A stretch of 32,230 nt of DNA from an uncultured Verrucomicrobiota bacterium (GTDB taxonomy: Bacteria; Verrucomicrobiota; Kiritimatiellia; RFP12; UBA1067). The position numbers and the translations under genes were made by a program. Below the pieces are notes generated by a model. That model saw only the letters and a program-made list of their open reading frames with translations. It made no database searches and had not been told where the DNA came from. Each line of letters begins with the position of its first letter. The stretch's first letter is position 1. The stretch covers positions 1 to 32,230 of the forward strand of contig CAMAHK010000022.1 in NCBI GenBank assembly GCA_945834475.1, in the 5' to 3' direction. This document shows, piece by piece, positions 1 through 6,825 of this stretch.

Positions 1-57
1 CGCGATTTGCCCTTGACTTTTGTTCCCATAAGAGCGGTGTTGACTGACCGAGTACGA

Positions 58-75
58 TTCCAAGACAATTTGGAA
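58..75. promoter_or_regulatory. Candidate operator: 6-6-6 inverted repeat over the -35 region
   Basis: TTCCAA (58-63) and TTGGAA (70-75) are perfect inverted halves separated by GACAAT. The site covers the position where a -35 box would lie for the TATAAT at 83. A dimeric regulator bound here could block or replace -35 contacts. No regulator gene is adjacent in the window, so the binding protein is unknown. Confidence 0.35.
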
Positions 76-79
76 AAAA

Positions 80-88
80 TGGTATAAT
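80..88 (+). promoter_or_regulatory. Extended -10 promoter of the hyf-like operon
   Basis: The sequence shows TGG followed by a perfect TATAAT at 83-88, an extended -10 element. No TTGACA-like -35 is seen at the expected place (about 60-65). That place is occupied by an inverted repeat, TTCCAA-N6-TTGGAA, at 58-75. Transcription would start near 95, only about 5 nt before the ATG at 100, so the first message is nearly leaderless. Confidence 0.7.
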
Positions 89-99
89 ACACGTCTATT

Positions 100-1713
100 A
101 TGCAACTGACGTTGGATCAAATCTTGTTTCTGACGCCGATCGCTTGGATCGGCGTCGCTGCGCTTTTGCACGCAACCGGGTATTTGCACGGGGACGGCAA
201 GAAGCGGCAGGGATGGTTTTACTTCTATTTCCTCGGCACGCTCGCGGCGATGACTGGGGTTATTCTCGCGCCGACGAAGTTCGCCTTCATCCTCGCGTGG
301 GAGGCAATGGGACTTTTCTCCTCGGGGCTGGTCGGCTTCGAGAGCGCCTCGCCCGAGTCGCGCAAGGCGACGTGGATCTATCTGCTCGCGTGTCACGCGG
401 GCGCGGTTTTCCTGATTCTCGCCGGCGTCGCCTCGGAGCGTCCCGATCCGAACTGGGCGGCGATCTGGTATCTCGCGCTCGTTGGGTTTGGCCTCAAGAT
501 CGGCTTTCCACCGTTCCACGTCTGGCTCCCAGAGGCGCATCCCGCAGCACCCGCCCCGGCGTCGGCCGTCATGTCGGGCGCGATGATTCCACTCGGCTTC
601 TATGGCCTCGTGCGCTGGCTGCCGATCCACACGGCCGCGCTTGAACACCACGTCGCTTGGTCGATGCTTGTCTTCGGCGGACTCGCCGCGCTCGGCGGCA
701 TCCTCTTTGCGCTCCCGCAGCGCAACATCAAGAAGCTCCTCGCATTTTCGTCGGTTGAGAACATGGGCGTCATCGCGTTCGGCGTCTCGCTCTGGATATT
801 TGGCGAATCGCTTCACGACGGCTGCGGCGGCGCCGGCGAGACCATTTCCTGGCTCGGCATGGTCGGCGCGGCACTCCATGTCCTCAACCACGCCGTCCTC
901 AAGGGCGGACTCTTCCTCGGCGCGGGTTCGGTGCTGCGGATGACGGGCACGCTGGACTGCGACAAGCTGGGCGGCCTCCTCAAGAAGATGCCGTGGACGG
1001 GCTCGCTCTTCACGATGAACGCTTTCGGCCTCTCGGGGCTTCCGCCGCTCCCGGCGTTCCTGAGCGAATTCTGCATCTACGCGGCGGCGGTGACGGCGCT
1101 CGCGAACCACGTGCTTGTCCTGCCGGCGGCGCTCATCCTGATCGTGCTCGCGACGACCGGCGGCATCGCGGCGGCGGCATACGCGAAGGTTGTCTCGGCC
1201 ACGTTCCTCGGTGCGCCGCGCTACGACGACGCGAAGATCGCCGAGACGCCGAAGCAGATGATCGTCGCGCAGATCCTTCTCTTCATCCCGAACCTCGTCC
1301 TGATGGCACCTGTCGTGGTGCTACTTGACTTCCTCTGGCTGGTCCGCCGCTACGTATTGCCGCGCGGCCGGGTGAATCAGCGAAACCTCACGTGGGACTG
1401 CGGCTACGCCGAGCCGACGGCACGGATGGCGTGGACGGGGACGGCGTTCTCGCAGCCGCTTGCGGACACATTCAAGGACGTCCTCAAGCCGCGCGTTCAC
1501 GTGAAGCGTCCCGAGGGACCGTTCCCCGGCGACGCGGCCGTTGCGACCGAGACGGATGACGCGGGGCTCGCCCGCTTCTGGAATCCGATCTTCCATACGG
1601 CGGCTCGGCTCTTCCAGCGTGTCCACCTGCTGCAGAACGGCTCGCTCCATCTTTACATCCTGATGATGATCGTCGCGATCCTCGTCCTGCTCGTCTGGGG
1701 GGCTTTCGTATGA
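100..1713 (+). CDS. hyfB: HyfB/HycC-like proton-translocating membrane subunit
   Basis: A 537-residue polytopic membrane protein of the NuoL/MrpD antiporter family, closest by motif to HycC/HyfB of group 4 hydrogenases. The proton-channel signature LKIGFPPFHVWLPEAHPAAP (about 128-147) holds the conserved TM lysine and HxWLPEAHPAAP motif. ILAWEAMGL (about 63-71) carries the glutamate equivalent to NuoL TM5. The C-terminal NLTWDCGY...PTARMAWT block is the HycC/HyfB hallmark. The frame is closed by TAA at 85-87, so the start at 100 is firm: the protein begins near residue 70 of E. coli HycC and lacks the first two helices. No Shine-Dalgarno is visible; the message is probably nearly leaderless. 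It overlaps hyfC by 4 nt (ATGA). Likely role: ion pumping in the inner membrane. The partner catalytic subunits are not visible here. Confidence 0.85.
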   Translation: MQLTLDQILFLTPIAWIGVAALLHATGYLHGDGKKRQGWFYFYFLGTLAAMTGVILAPTKFAFILAWEAMGLFSSGLVGFESASPESRKATWIYLLACHAGAVFLILAGVASERPDPNWAAIWYLALVGFGLKIGFPPFHVWLPEAHPAAPAPASAVMSGAMIPLGFYGLVRWLPIHTAALEHHVAWSMLVFGGLAALGGILFALPQRNIKKLLAFSSVENMGVIAFGVSLWIFGESLHDGCGGAGETISWLGMVGAALHVLNHAVLKGGLFLGAGSVLRMTGTLDCDKLGGLLKKMPWTGSLFTMNAFGLSGLPPLPAFLSEFCIYAAAVTALANHVLVLPAALILIVLATTGGIAAAAYAKVVSATFLGAPRYDDAKIAETPKQMIVAQILLFIPNLVLMAPVVVLLDFLWLVRRYVLPRGRVNQRNLTWDCGYAEPTARMAWTGTAFSQPLADTFKDVLKPRVHVKRPEGPFPGDAAVATETDDAGLARFWNPIFHTAARLFQRVHLLQNGSLHLYILMMIVAILVLLVWGAFV

Positions 1714-2591
1714 ACCTTGCGTTGACCTTTCTCCTCGCGCCGCTTCTCGTCGGCCTCGTCAACAAGACGAAGGCCGTCTTCGCGGGACGCCGCGGCGCGA
1801 GCGTGTTCCAGCTCTACTTCGATCTCTTCAAGCTGATGAAGAAGGGGACGGTCCGTTCGACGAACGCGACCTGGATCTTCGCGATTGCCCCGCTCGTCGG
1901 GATCACCGCGACCGTCGCGGCGGCGACGCTCTTTCCGCTTGGCGGAGCCGAAGCGAGCGTCTCGTTCACGGGTGACGTCATTCTCTTTTTCTACCTCCTC
2001 GGCGCGGCGCGGTTCTTCACGGTGCTCGCGGCGCGGGACGTGGCGAGCGCGTTTCCGGACATGGGCTCGGCGCGCGAGGTGCAGTTCTCGGCGCTCGTCG
2101 AGGTGATCGTCTTCGCGCTCATCGCGTTTCTCGCGCTGATGACGCACGACGCGACGCTGACGGGCTTCCTGACGGCAACGGCCGGCGAAGAGGCCGCAGC
2201 GGCGGTGCCGCTTATCCTCGCGGCGGTCGCGGCGTTCCTCGTGATGCTCTCGGAGAACTGCCGTGTGCCGTTCGACGATCCCGAGACGCACCTGGAACTC
2301 ACGATGATCCACGAGGCGATGATCCTCGACTATTCGGGTCCCGATCTCGCGCTCATTCTCTACACGGCGTCGCTCAAGCTCTGGCTCTTCAGCGCGTTCG
2401 TCGTGATGCTCGTCTTCCCGATACCCGTGTTCACGCCGCTCTTTTACGTGGCGACGCTCGCGATGGGACTCGTGATCGGCGCGGTTGAAAGCTCGATGGC
2501 GCGGATGCGCTTCACGCGCACCCCGTTCGTGCTGGCGTGCGCCTTTGCGTGTGCGGTACTGGCCCTGGTGATGGAGGCGTTGGTGAAATGA
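1710..2591 (+). CDS. hyfC: HyfC/HycD-like membrane anchor subunit (NuoH family)
   Basis: A 293-residue hydrophobic protein of the complex I subunit 1 (NuoH/HycD/HyfC/EchB) family, which links the membrane arm to the hydrophilic catalytic arm. Diagnostic stretches are PFDDPETHLELTMIHEAM (about 190-207), the HycD/HyfC version of the NuoH PFDLPE loop, MGSAREVQFSALVEV (about 117-131) and GRRGASVFQLYFDLFKLMKK (about 26-45). Length and helix pattern are normal for the family. It overlaps hyfB (ATGA) and hyfE (ATGA), so all three are translationally coupled. In known complexes this subunit touches the NiFe small subunit; none is encoded nearby. Confidence 0.88.
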   Translation: MNLALTFLLAPLLVGLVNKTKAVFAGRRGASVFQLYFDLFKLMKKGTVRSTNATWIFAIAPLVGITATVAAATLFPLGGAEASVSFTGDVILFFYLLGAARFFTVLAARDVASAFPDMGSAREVQFSALVEVIVFALIAFLALMTHDATLTGFLTATAGEEAAAAVPLILAAVAAFLVMLSENCRVPFDDPETHLELTMIHEAMILDYSGPDLALILYTASLKLWLFSAFVVMLVFPIPVFTPLFYVATLAMGLVIGAVESSMARMRFTRTPFVLACAFACAVLALVMEALVK

Positions 2592-3247
2592 ACTTATTCT
2601 GTGACATCTTCCTCGCGACGCTCGTCGTCGTCAACTTGGCCCTTGCGGGCGTCTCGCACCTGCCGACCGCCATCCGTATCGTCGGGCTGCAGGGTTTTCT
2701 GATCGGACTTCTGCCGTATCTTCTCACGGGCGAGCACTTCGGCCTCTCCGCGATTAACATGCTCGTGAAGGGCGGCCTGATGCCGATCCTTCTCACGTAC
2801 GCGCTCAAGAAGTCGAAAGCCGTGAAGGAACTTGAGCCGCTCGTCAGCTTCGGCAAGTCGGTCGCGATCGTCTTTGCGATCACGCTTGCGAGTTTTTACT
2901 TCTGCGAGATGAAGGGCATCGACTGCGCGGTTGCAACGCGCCTCGCGGTGCCGCTTGCGTTCGCGACGATCGCGACGGGACTCTTCCTCATCGTCTCGCG
3001 CCGCAAGGCGATCACGCAGGTGCTCGGCTTCCTCGTCTTCGAGAACGGCATCAGCGTCTTTGCGGCGTCCATCGCGATGGAGTACGGGTTCATCGTCGAG
3101 CTCGGCATTCTCCTCGACGTGTTTGTCCTCGTCTTCATTCTCGGCATCGCGATCTTCGAGATTAACCGCACGTTCTCCTCGATCGATACGGACAAGTTGA
3201 ATCGATTGGGCGATGTCGGGCATCTTCATCGCGCGGGGGCGCGATGA
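2588..3247 (+). CDS. hyfE: HyfE-like hydrogenase-4 membrane component (NuoK-like C-terminus)
   Basis: A 219-residue membrane protein matching hydrogenase-4 component E. The features are AIRIVGLQGFLIGLLP near the N-terminus, a central VSRRKAITQVLGFLVFENGI (about 138-157) with the membrane glutamate expected from NuoK, and a tail ending FEINRTFSSIDTDKLNRLGD, the conserved end of HyfE. The start at 2588 overlaps the hyfC stop (ATGA). A longer frame from 2537 only adds 17 unrelated residues read out of hyfC. In complex I terms it supplies the NuoK-like (and perhaps NuoJ-like) proton path between HyfC and the antiporter subunits. Confidence 0.85.
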   Translation: MNLFCDIFLATLVVVNLALAGVSHLPTAIRIVGLQGFLIGLLPYLLTGEHFGLSAINMLVKGGLMPILLTYALKKSKAVKELEPLVSFGKSVAIVFAITLASFYFCEMKGIDCAVATRLAVPLAFATIATGLFLIVSRRKAITQVLGFLVFENGISVFAASIAMEYGFIVELGILLDVFVLVFILGIAIFEINRTFSSIDTDKLNRLGDVGHLHRAGAR

Positions 3248-3250
3248 AGA

Positions 3251-3278
3251 GTGATAAGTGATAAGCGATAAGTGATGG
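3251..3278 (+). repeat. Heptamer tandem repeat after the hyfE stop
   Basis: Four consecutive 7-mers, GTGATAA, GTGATAA, GCGATAA, GTGATGG, begin three bases after the hyfE stop codon and run into the possible hyfF starts. The sequence is AT-richer than its surroundings. The period of 7 is shared with tracts at 5915 and 27268. Confidence 0.75.
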
Positions 3279-3280
3279 TG

Positions 3281-4435
3281 ATGAAACTTAATCTTCTTAT
3301 TTTGGCTGTTACGACGGTTCTTTTTGTCGCGTGTACCGTTCACTCGTTTTTCTATATTGGACTGAAGAAGGAGACGTGGAAGTATTATGCGCTCCTCACG
3401 CTCTTTTACGGGGCGATGTGCGCGGCGTGTCTCATTGAGAACCTTGCGGGGATGTGGGTCGCGATCGAGGCGACGACGCTCCTGTCGGCGCCGCTCATTT
3501 GCCATCATAAGTCGGCGGAGTCTGTCGAGGCGATGTGGAAGTACCTCCTCATCTGTTCGGTTGGCATTGGTCTGGCGCTATTTGGAACGCTTCTCGTCTT
3601 TGCGGGCTGGCATCTCCCCGGCTTCATCTTCGTCCTTGCCGGTTATGGCACGAAGATGGGCCTTGCGCCGTTCCATACGTGGCTTCCCGACGCGCACTCC
3701 GAGGCACCGGGACCCGTCTCGGCGTTCCTGTCGGGCGCGCTGCTCAATTGCTCGTTCCTCGCGATCACGCGATTCCGCGTCATCATGCCGGGACACATCG
3801 GTCCGTTCTGCGACCAGGCGATGATCGCGCTCGGCCTCTGCTCGCTCGCGATCGCGGCGATGTTCATTGTCCGCCAGACCGACTTCAAACGTCTGCTCGC
3901 CTACTCCTCGGTCGAGCACATGGGCCTCACCCTCATCATCTACGCCCTGTCGAGCGCCGCAGCCGGGGACGGCCTGCGGTACGGTGTGGCCGAGTACATC
4001 CTACCCGCCCACATCGTCTTTCACTCGCTGACGAAGATGACGCTCTTCCTTGTCGCGGGCAACCTGTTGCTCGCGTACGGGACGCGCCAGATCGCGCAGG
4101 TTCACGGCCTCGGGCGCACGATGAAGCTTCACGCGGCGATCTGGATGGTCGGCATTCTCATGATCTGCGGCATGCCGCCGAGCGGACTCTTCCTGACGGA
4201 GCTCGGGCTCGTCCTCGCGGCCCCGACGGGACTCGGCGCCGTCGTGATGGCGCTCCTCTTCGTCGTCTTCGCCGGCATGAGCAAGGTGGCCGTCGGTATG
4301 GTCTTTGGCAATCCCGACCGTCAGCATTCGGCTGTGGCGCAGAAGATTCCGCAGGCTCTATCGGTCGTGCCGACCGTCGGTTTTGTGTTGATCCTCGCGT
4401 TGGGAAGCGCGCTGTCCATTGCCCTATTGCGCTGA
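3281..4435 (+). CDS. hyfF: HyfF-like antiporter subunit, short at the N-terminus
   Basis: A 384-residue polytopic protein of the NuoN/HyfF type. Key motifs are GTKMGLAPFHTWLPDAHSEAP (channel lysine and HxWLPDAHSEAP), MWVAIEATTLLSAPLI with the TM glutamate, and FKRLLAYSSVEHMGL. Compared with E. coli HyfF (about 526 aa) it starts at the third helix equivalent and lacks roughly 75 N-terminal residues; the C-terminal helices are present. GTG 3272, ATG 3275 and ATG 3281 are all in frame. I chose 3281 because the others lie within the heptamer repeat; no strong ribosome site separates them. It is the last gene of the membrane module; the next gene has its own promoter. No hyfG, hyfH or hyfI follows. 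Confidence 0.82.
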   Translation: MKLNLLILAVTTVLFVACTVHSFFYIGLKKETWKYYALLTLFYGAMCAACLIENLAGMWVAIEATTLLSAPLICHHKSAESVEAMWKYLLICSVGIGLALFGTLLVFAGWHLPGFIFVLAGYGTKMGLAPFHTWLPDAHSEAPGPVSAFLSGALLNCSFLAITRFRVIMPGHIGPFCDQAMIALGLCSLAIAAMFIVRQTDFKRLLAYSSVEHMGLTLIIYALSSAAAGDGLRYGVAEYILPAHIVFHSLTKMTLFLVAGNLLLAYGTRQIAQVHGLGRTMKLHAAIWMVGILMICGMPPSGLFLTELGLVLAAPTGLGAVVMALLFVVFAGMSKVAVGMVFGNPDRQHSAVAQKIPQALSVVPTVGFVLILALGSALSIALLR

Positions 4436-4472
4436 CCGTCACTTTCGTGTATACCTCTCCAGACTGGTGGTT

Positions 4473-4481
4473 TGGTATAAT
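4473..4481 (+). promoter_or_regulatory. Extended -10 promoter of the MoxR operon
   Basis: TGG precedes TATAAT at 4476-4481, again without a recognisable -35. The expected start of transcription is near 4488, giving a leader of about 34 nt that contains GAGGAGGAG (4504-4512), a strong ribosome site. AAGACAATTT just downstream (4491-4500) is identical to a 10-mer in the operator-like repeat upstream of hyfB; this may be coincidence. Confidence 0.7.
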
Positions 4482-4521
4482 TTGAAAGTTAAGACAATTT
4501 TATGAGGAGGAGATGAGCTCG

Positions 4522-5910
4522 ATGAAAGCCAAACTGACGATCACGGTCAATGACCAGAAGACGGCGTATGCGTTGCCGGAAGCGGGCGTGAAGATCGGCC
4601 GCGATGCGAGCCAGTGTCAGCTCGCCATTCCGCATGGGGACGTCTCGAGCCTGCATGCGTTCATCAGCTGTTCGAAGGACGTGTGGACGCTTCGGGATCT
4701 CGGATCGACGAACGGGACATTCGTGAACGGCGAGAAGATTTCGTCCGTCGCGCTCAACTCGGGCGACCGCATCAAGTTCGGCACGGTTGAGGCCAAGATC
4801 GAACTCGAAAGCGTGTCGAAACCGGTTGCGGTGGAAAAGCCGGCGCCCGTCGCGGCGCCGAAGCCGAGTGCGATTGTCGTCGATCATGCGCCGCCGCCGG
4901 AGATGAGTGCGGATGACGTCGCGCTCATCAAGCTGCTTAACGAGAAGTTCGAGTCCGCCAAGGCGAATCTCTCGCAGGTCGTCATCGGACAGATGGACGT
5001 GATCGAGCTCGTGCTGACGGCGATCTTCGCACGTGGACACGTCCTTCTGATGGGCGTTCCGGGCCTTGCCAAGACGTTGCTCGTCTCGACGCTCTCGAAG
5101 GTCCTCGATCTCCAGTTCAAGCGCGTGCAGTTCACGCCGGACCTCATGCCGAGCGACATCACCGGTACGGACGTCCTGGAGGAGGATAAGGAGTCGGGCG
5201 GCCGGACCTTCCGTTTCGTGGAAGGTCCTGTCTTCACGAACATGCTTCTCGCGGACGAGATCAACCGTACGCCGCCGAAGACGCAGGCCGCGCTTCTCGA
5301 GGCGATGCAGGAGCATCACATCACCGTCGGCACGAAGACCTACAACCTGCCCGAGCCGTTCTTCGTGATGGCGACGCAGAACCCGATCGAACAGGAAGGT
5401 ACGTATCCGCTTCCCGAGGCGCAGATGGACCGCTTCCTCTTCAACATTATCGTCAAGTATCCGGGCGCGGAGGACGAGGAGGCGATCATCCGCAACGTGA
5501 CGTCCGGAAAGCGCGTCAAGCTCGAGAAGGTGCTGGACGGCGAGACGGTCATGAAACTGCAAGATGTCGTCACGCGCGTGCCGGTCGCGCCGCACGTCAT
5601 CAAGTACGCCGCTTCGCTCGCGCGCCTGTCGCGTCCGAAAGAACCGGGCGTGCCGGATTTCGTCAAGGAGCTCGTCGGCTGGGGTGCGGGTCCGCGTGCG
5701 GGCATCTCGCTCATCAACGCCGCGAAGGCCTGGGCGATTCTGCACGGACGCCACCACTGCACGATGAAGGACGTCGCGGCCGTGGCCCTGCCGGTGCTCC
5801 GTCATCGCGTCCTCACGACGTTCGCGGCCGAAGCGGCCGGGGTCACTTCCGACGATCTCGTCGGCATGCTCCTCAAGGAACTGAAGCCGACGCTGGATTT
5901 GGAGATTTGA
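4522..5910 (+). CDS. moxR: FHA domain fused to a MoxR-type AAA+ ATPase
   Basis: A cytosolic protein of 462 residues with two parts. Residues about 1-92 form an FHA phosphothreonine-binding domain (KIGRD, SSLHAFI, LRDLGSTNGTFVNGEKI). A Pro/Ala-rich linker follows, then a MoxR AAA+ domain: Walker A GVPGLAKT at 178-185, Walker B LLADEINR with D245/E246, sensor stretch MATQNPIEQEGTYPLPEAQ, and a C-terminal lid. MoxR ATPases act with VWA proteins as chaperone-like remodelling machines. ATG 4522 is preferred over ATG 4513 because GAGGAGGAG (4504-4512) is well spaced only for 4522. It is first in an eight-gene operon. Most MoxR proteins lack an FHA domain; here it suggests recruitment by Ser/Thr phosphorylation (inference). 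Confidence 0.9.
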   Translation: MKAKLTITVNDQKTAYALPEAGVKIGRDASQCQLAIPHGDVSSLHAFISCSKDVWTLRDLGSTNGTFVNGEKISSVALNSGDRIKFGTVEAKIELESVSKPVAVEKPAPVAAPKPSAIVVDHAPPPEMSADDVALIKLLNEKFESAKANLSQVVIGQMDVIELVLTAIFARGHVLLMGVPGLAKTLLVSTLSKVLDLQFKRVQFTPDLMPSDITGTDVLEEDKESGGRTFRFVEGPVFTNMLLADEINRTPPKTQAALLEAMQEHHITVGTKTYNLPEPFFVMATQNPIEQEGTYPLPEAQMDRFLFNIIVKYPGAEDEEAIIRNVTSGKRVKLEKVLDGETVMKLQDVVTRVPVAPHVIKYAASLARLSRPKEPGVPDFVKELVGWGAGPRAGISLINAAKAWAILHGRHHCTMKDVAAVALPVLRHRVLTTFAAEAAGVTSDDLVGMLLKELKPTLDLEI

Positions 5911-5914
5911 GCAA

Positions 5915-5935
5915 GTAGGTCGTAGGTGGCAGGAG
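5915..5935 (+). repeat. Short heptamer repeat after the moxR stop
   Basis: GTAGGTC, GTAGGTG and GCAGGAG follow each other directly, starting 4 nt after the stop. They cover the GTG start of the next gene (5926) and create an AGGAGG motif at 5931-5936, which lies inside the called reading frame. Confidence 0.5.
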
Positions 5936-6825
5936 GTATTCCAGATTATCTGAAGTGGCTGCCGGCGGACCTCACGGCGGTTGTTTCGCGGTGCGAGTTC
6001 TTCGGGCGGACGATGAAGGCCGGCTTCATCTCGTGCCGCCATCGTTCGCCGAAGAAGGGCAATTCCGTCGAATTCGCCGAACATCGGCAGTATATGCCGG
6101 GTGACGACCTGCGCACGTTGGACTGGAAGGTGCTGGGTCGTAAGGACAAGTACTATATCCGCCAGTACGAGGAGGAGTCGAACCTTCGTGCGACGATCCT
6201 CCTGGACTGCTCCGGCTCGATGGCCTACGCGCAGAAGTTCGACTACGCGCGCTATCTGACCGCCGCGCTCGCCCATCTTCTGACGGGACAGCAGGACGGC
6301 GTTGGCCTTGTCACGTTCGACACGAAGGTGCGCGACTATCTGCCGGTCAGGTCCTCGGCGGGACATCTCCGCCACATCCTCGAGACGATCGACAAGTTGA
6401 CGCCGGGCGGCGAGACCGATCCCGCGCCGGTCGTGAACGACATCGCCGAGCGTATTCCCGCGCGCGGACTCGTGATTCTCATTTCCGATCTCTTTACGGA
6501 AGACGCGGACGCGCTTCTCAAGTCGCTCTACCATTTCGGCTACCGCAAGCACGAACTGGTCGTCCTGCATGTGATGGACGATCACGAGCTCACCTTTGAC
6601 TTCGACGGCAACGTGCGTTTCGAGAACCTGGAGGGTTCGGATGAGATCCTGCTCGACGCCAAGGCGATTCGCGCGAGCTATCTCGCCGAGATGAACGCCT
6701 TTCTCAAGAAAGTCGGGGACGGCGTCCTCAAGACGGGTGCGGATTACGTGCCGATGAACACGAAGGTCCCGTACGAACAGGCGCTGGTCGCGTATCTCGC
6801 GCGGCGCCGGAGCGGAGGCGTCTGA
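5926..6825 (+). CDS. DUF58 domain protein with VWA-like fold
   Basis: A 299-residue soluble protein. Its N-terminal signature HRSPKKGNSVEFAEHRQYMP with GDDLRTLDWK (about 39-69) is the DUF58 core. DCSGSM at 94-99 is a MIDAS-like metal site of the VWA fold, and GGETDPAPVVNDIAE and LVILISDLF are further VWA strands. DUF58 proteins are the usual partners of MoxR ATPases. The start is uncertain: GTG 5926 is the first start in frame, yet the strong AGGAGG motif (5931-5936) lies just downstream of it, with no ATG, GTG or TTG at the right distance after it. The stop overlaps the next start by one base (TGATG). Confidence 0.88.
   Translation: MAGGIPDYLKWLPADLTAVVSRCEFFGRTMKAGFISCRHRSPKKGNSVEFAEHRQYMPGDDLRTLDWKVLGRKDKYYIRQYEEESNLRATILLDCSGSMAYAQKFDYARYLTAALAHLLTGQQDGVGLVTFDTKVRDYLPVRSSAGHLRHILETIDKLTPGGETDPAPVVNDIAERIPARGLVILISDLFTEDADALLKSLYHFGYRKHELVVLHVMDDHELTFDFDGNVRFENLEGSDEILLDAKAIRASYLAEMNAFLKKVGDGVLKTGADYVPMNTKVPYEQALVAYLARRRSGGV

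Noticed and set aside
4489-6585. Long minus-strand open frame of 698 codons (and others of 600-780 codons at 10046-12382, 12225-14441 and 22418-24433)
   Set aside because: They lie exactly opposite well-supported + strand genes, have Arg/Asp/His-rich products with no family motifs, and follow from GC-rich codon use.
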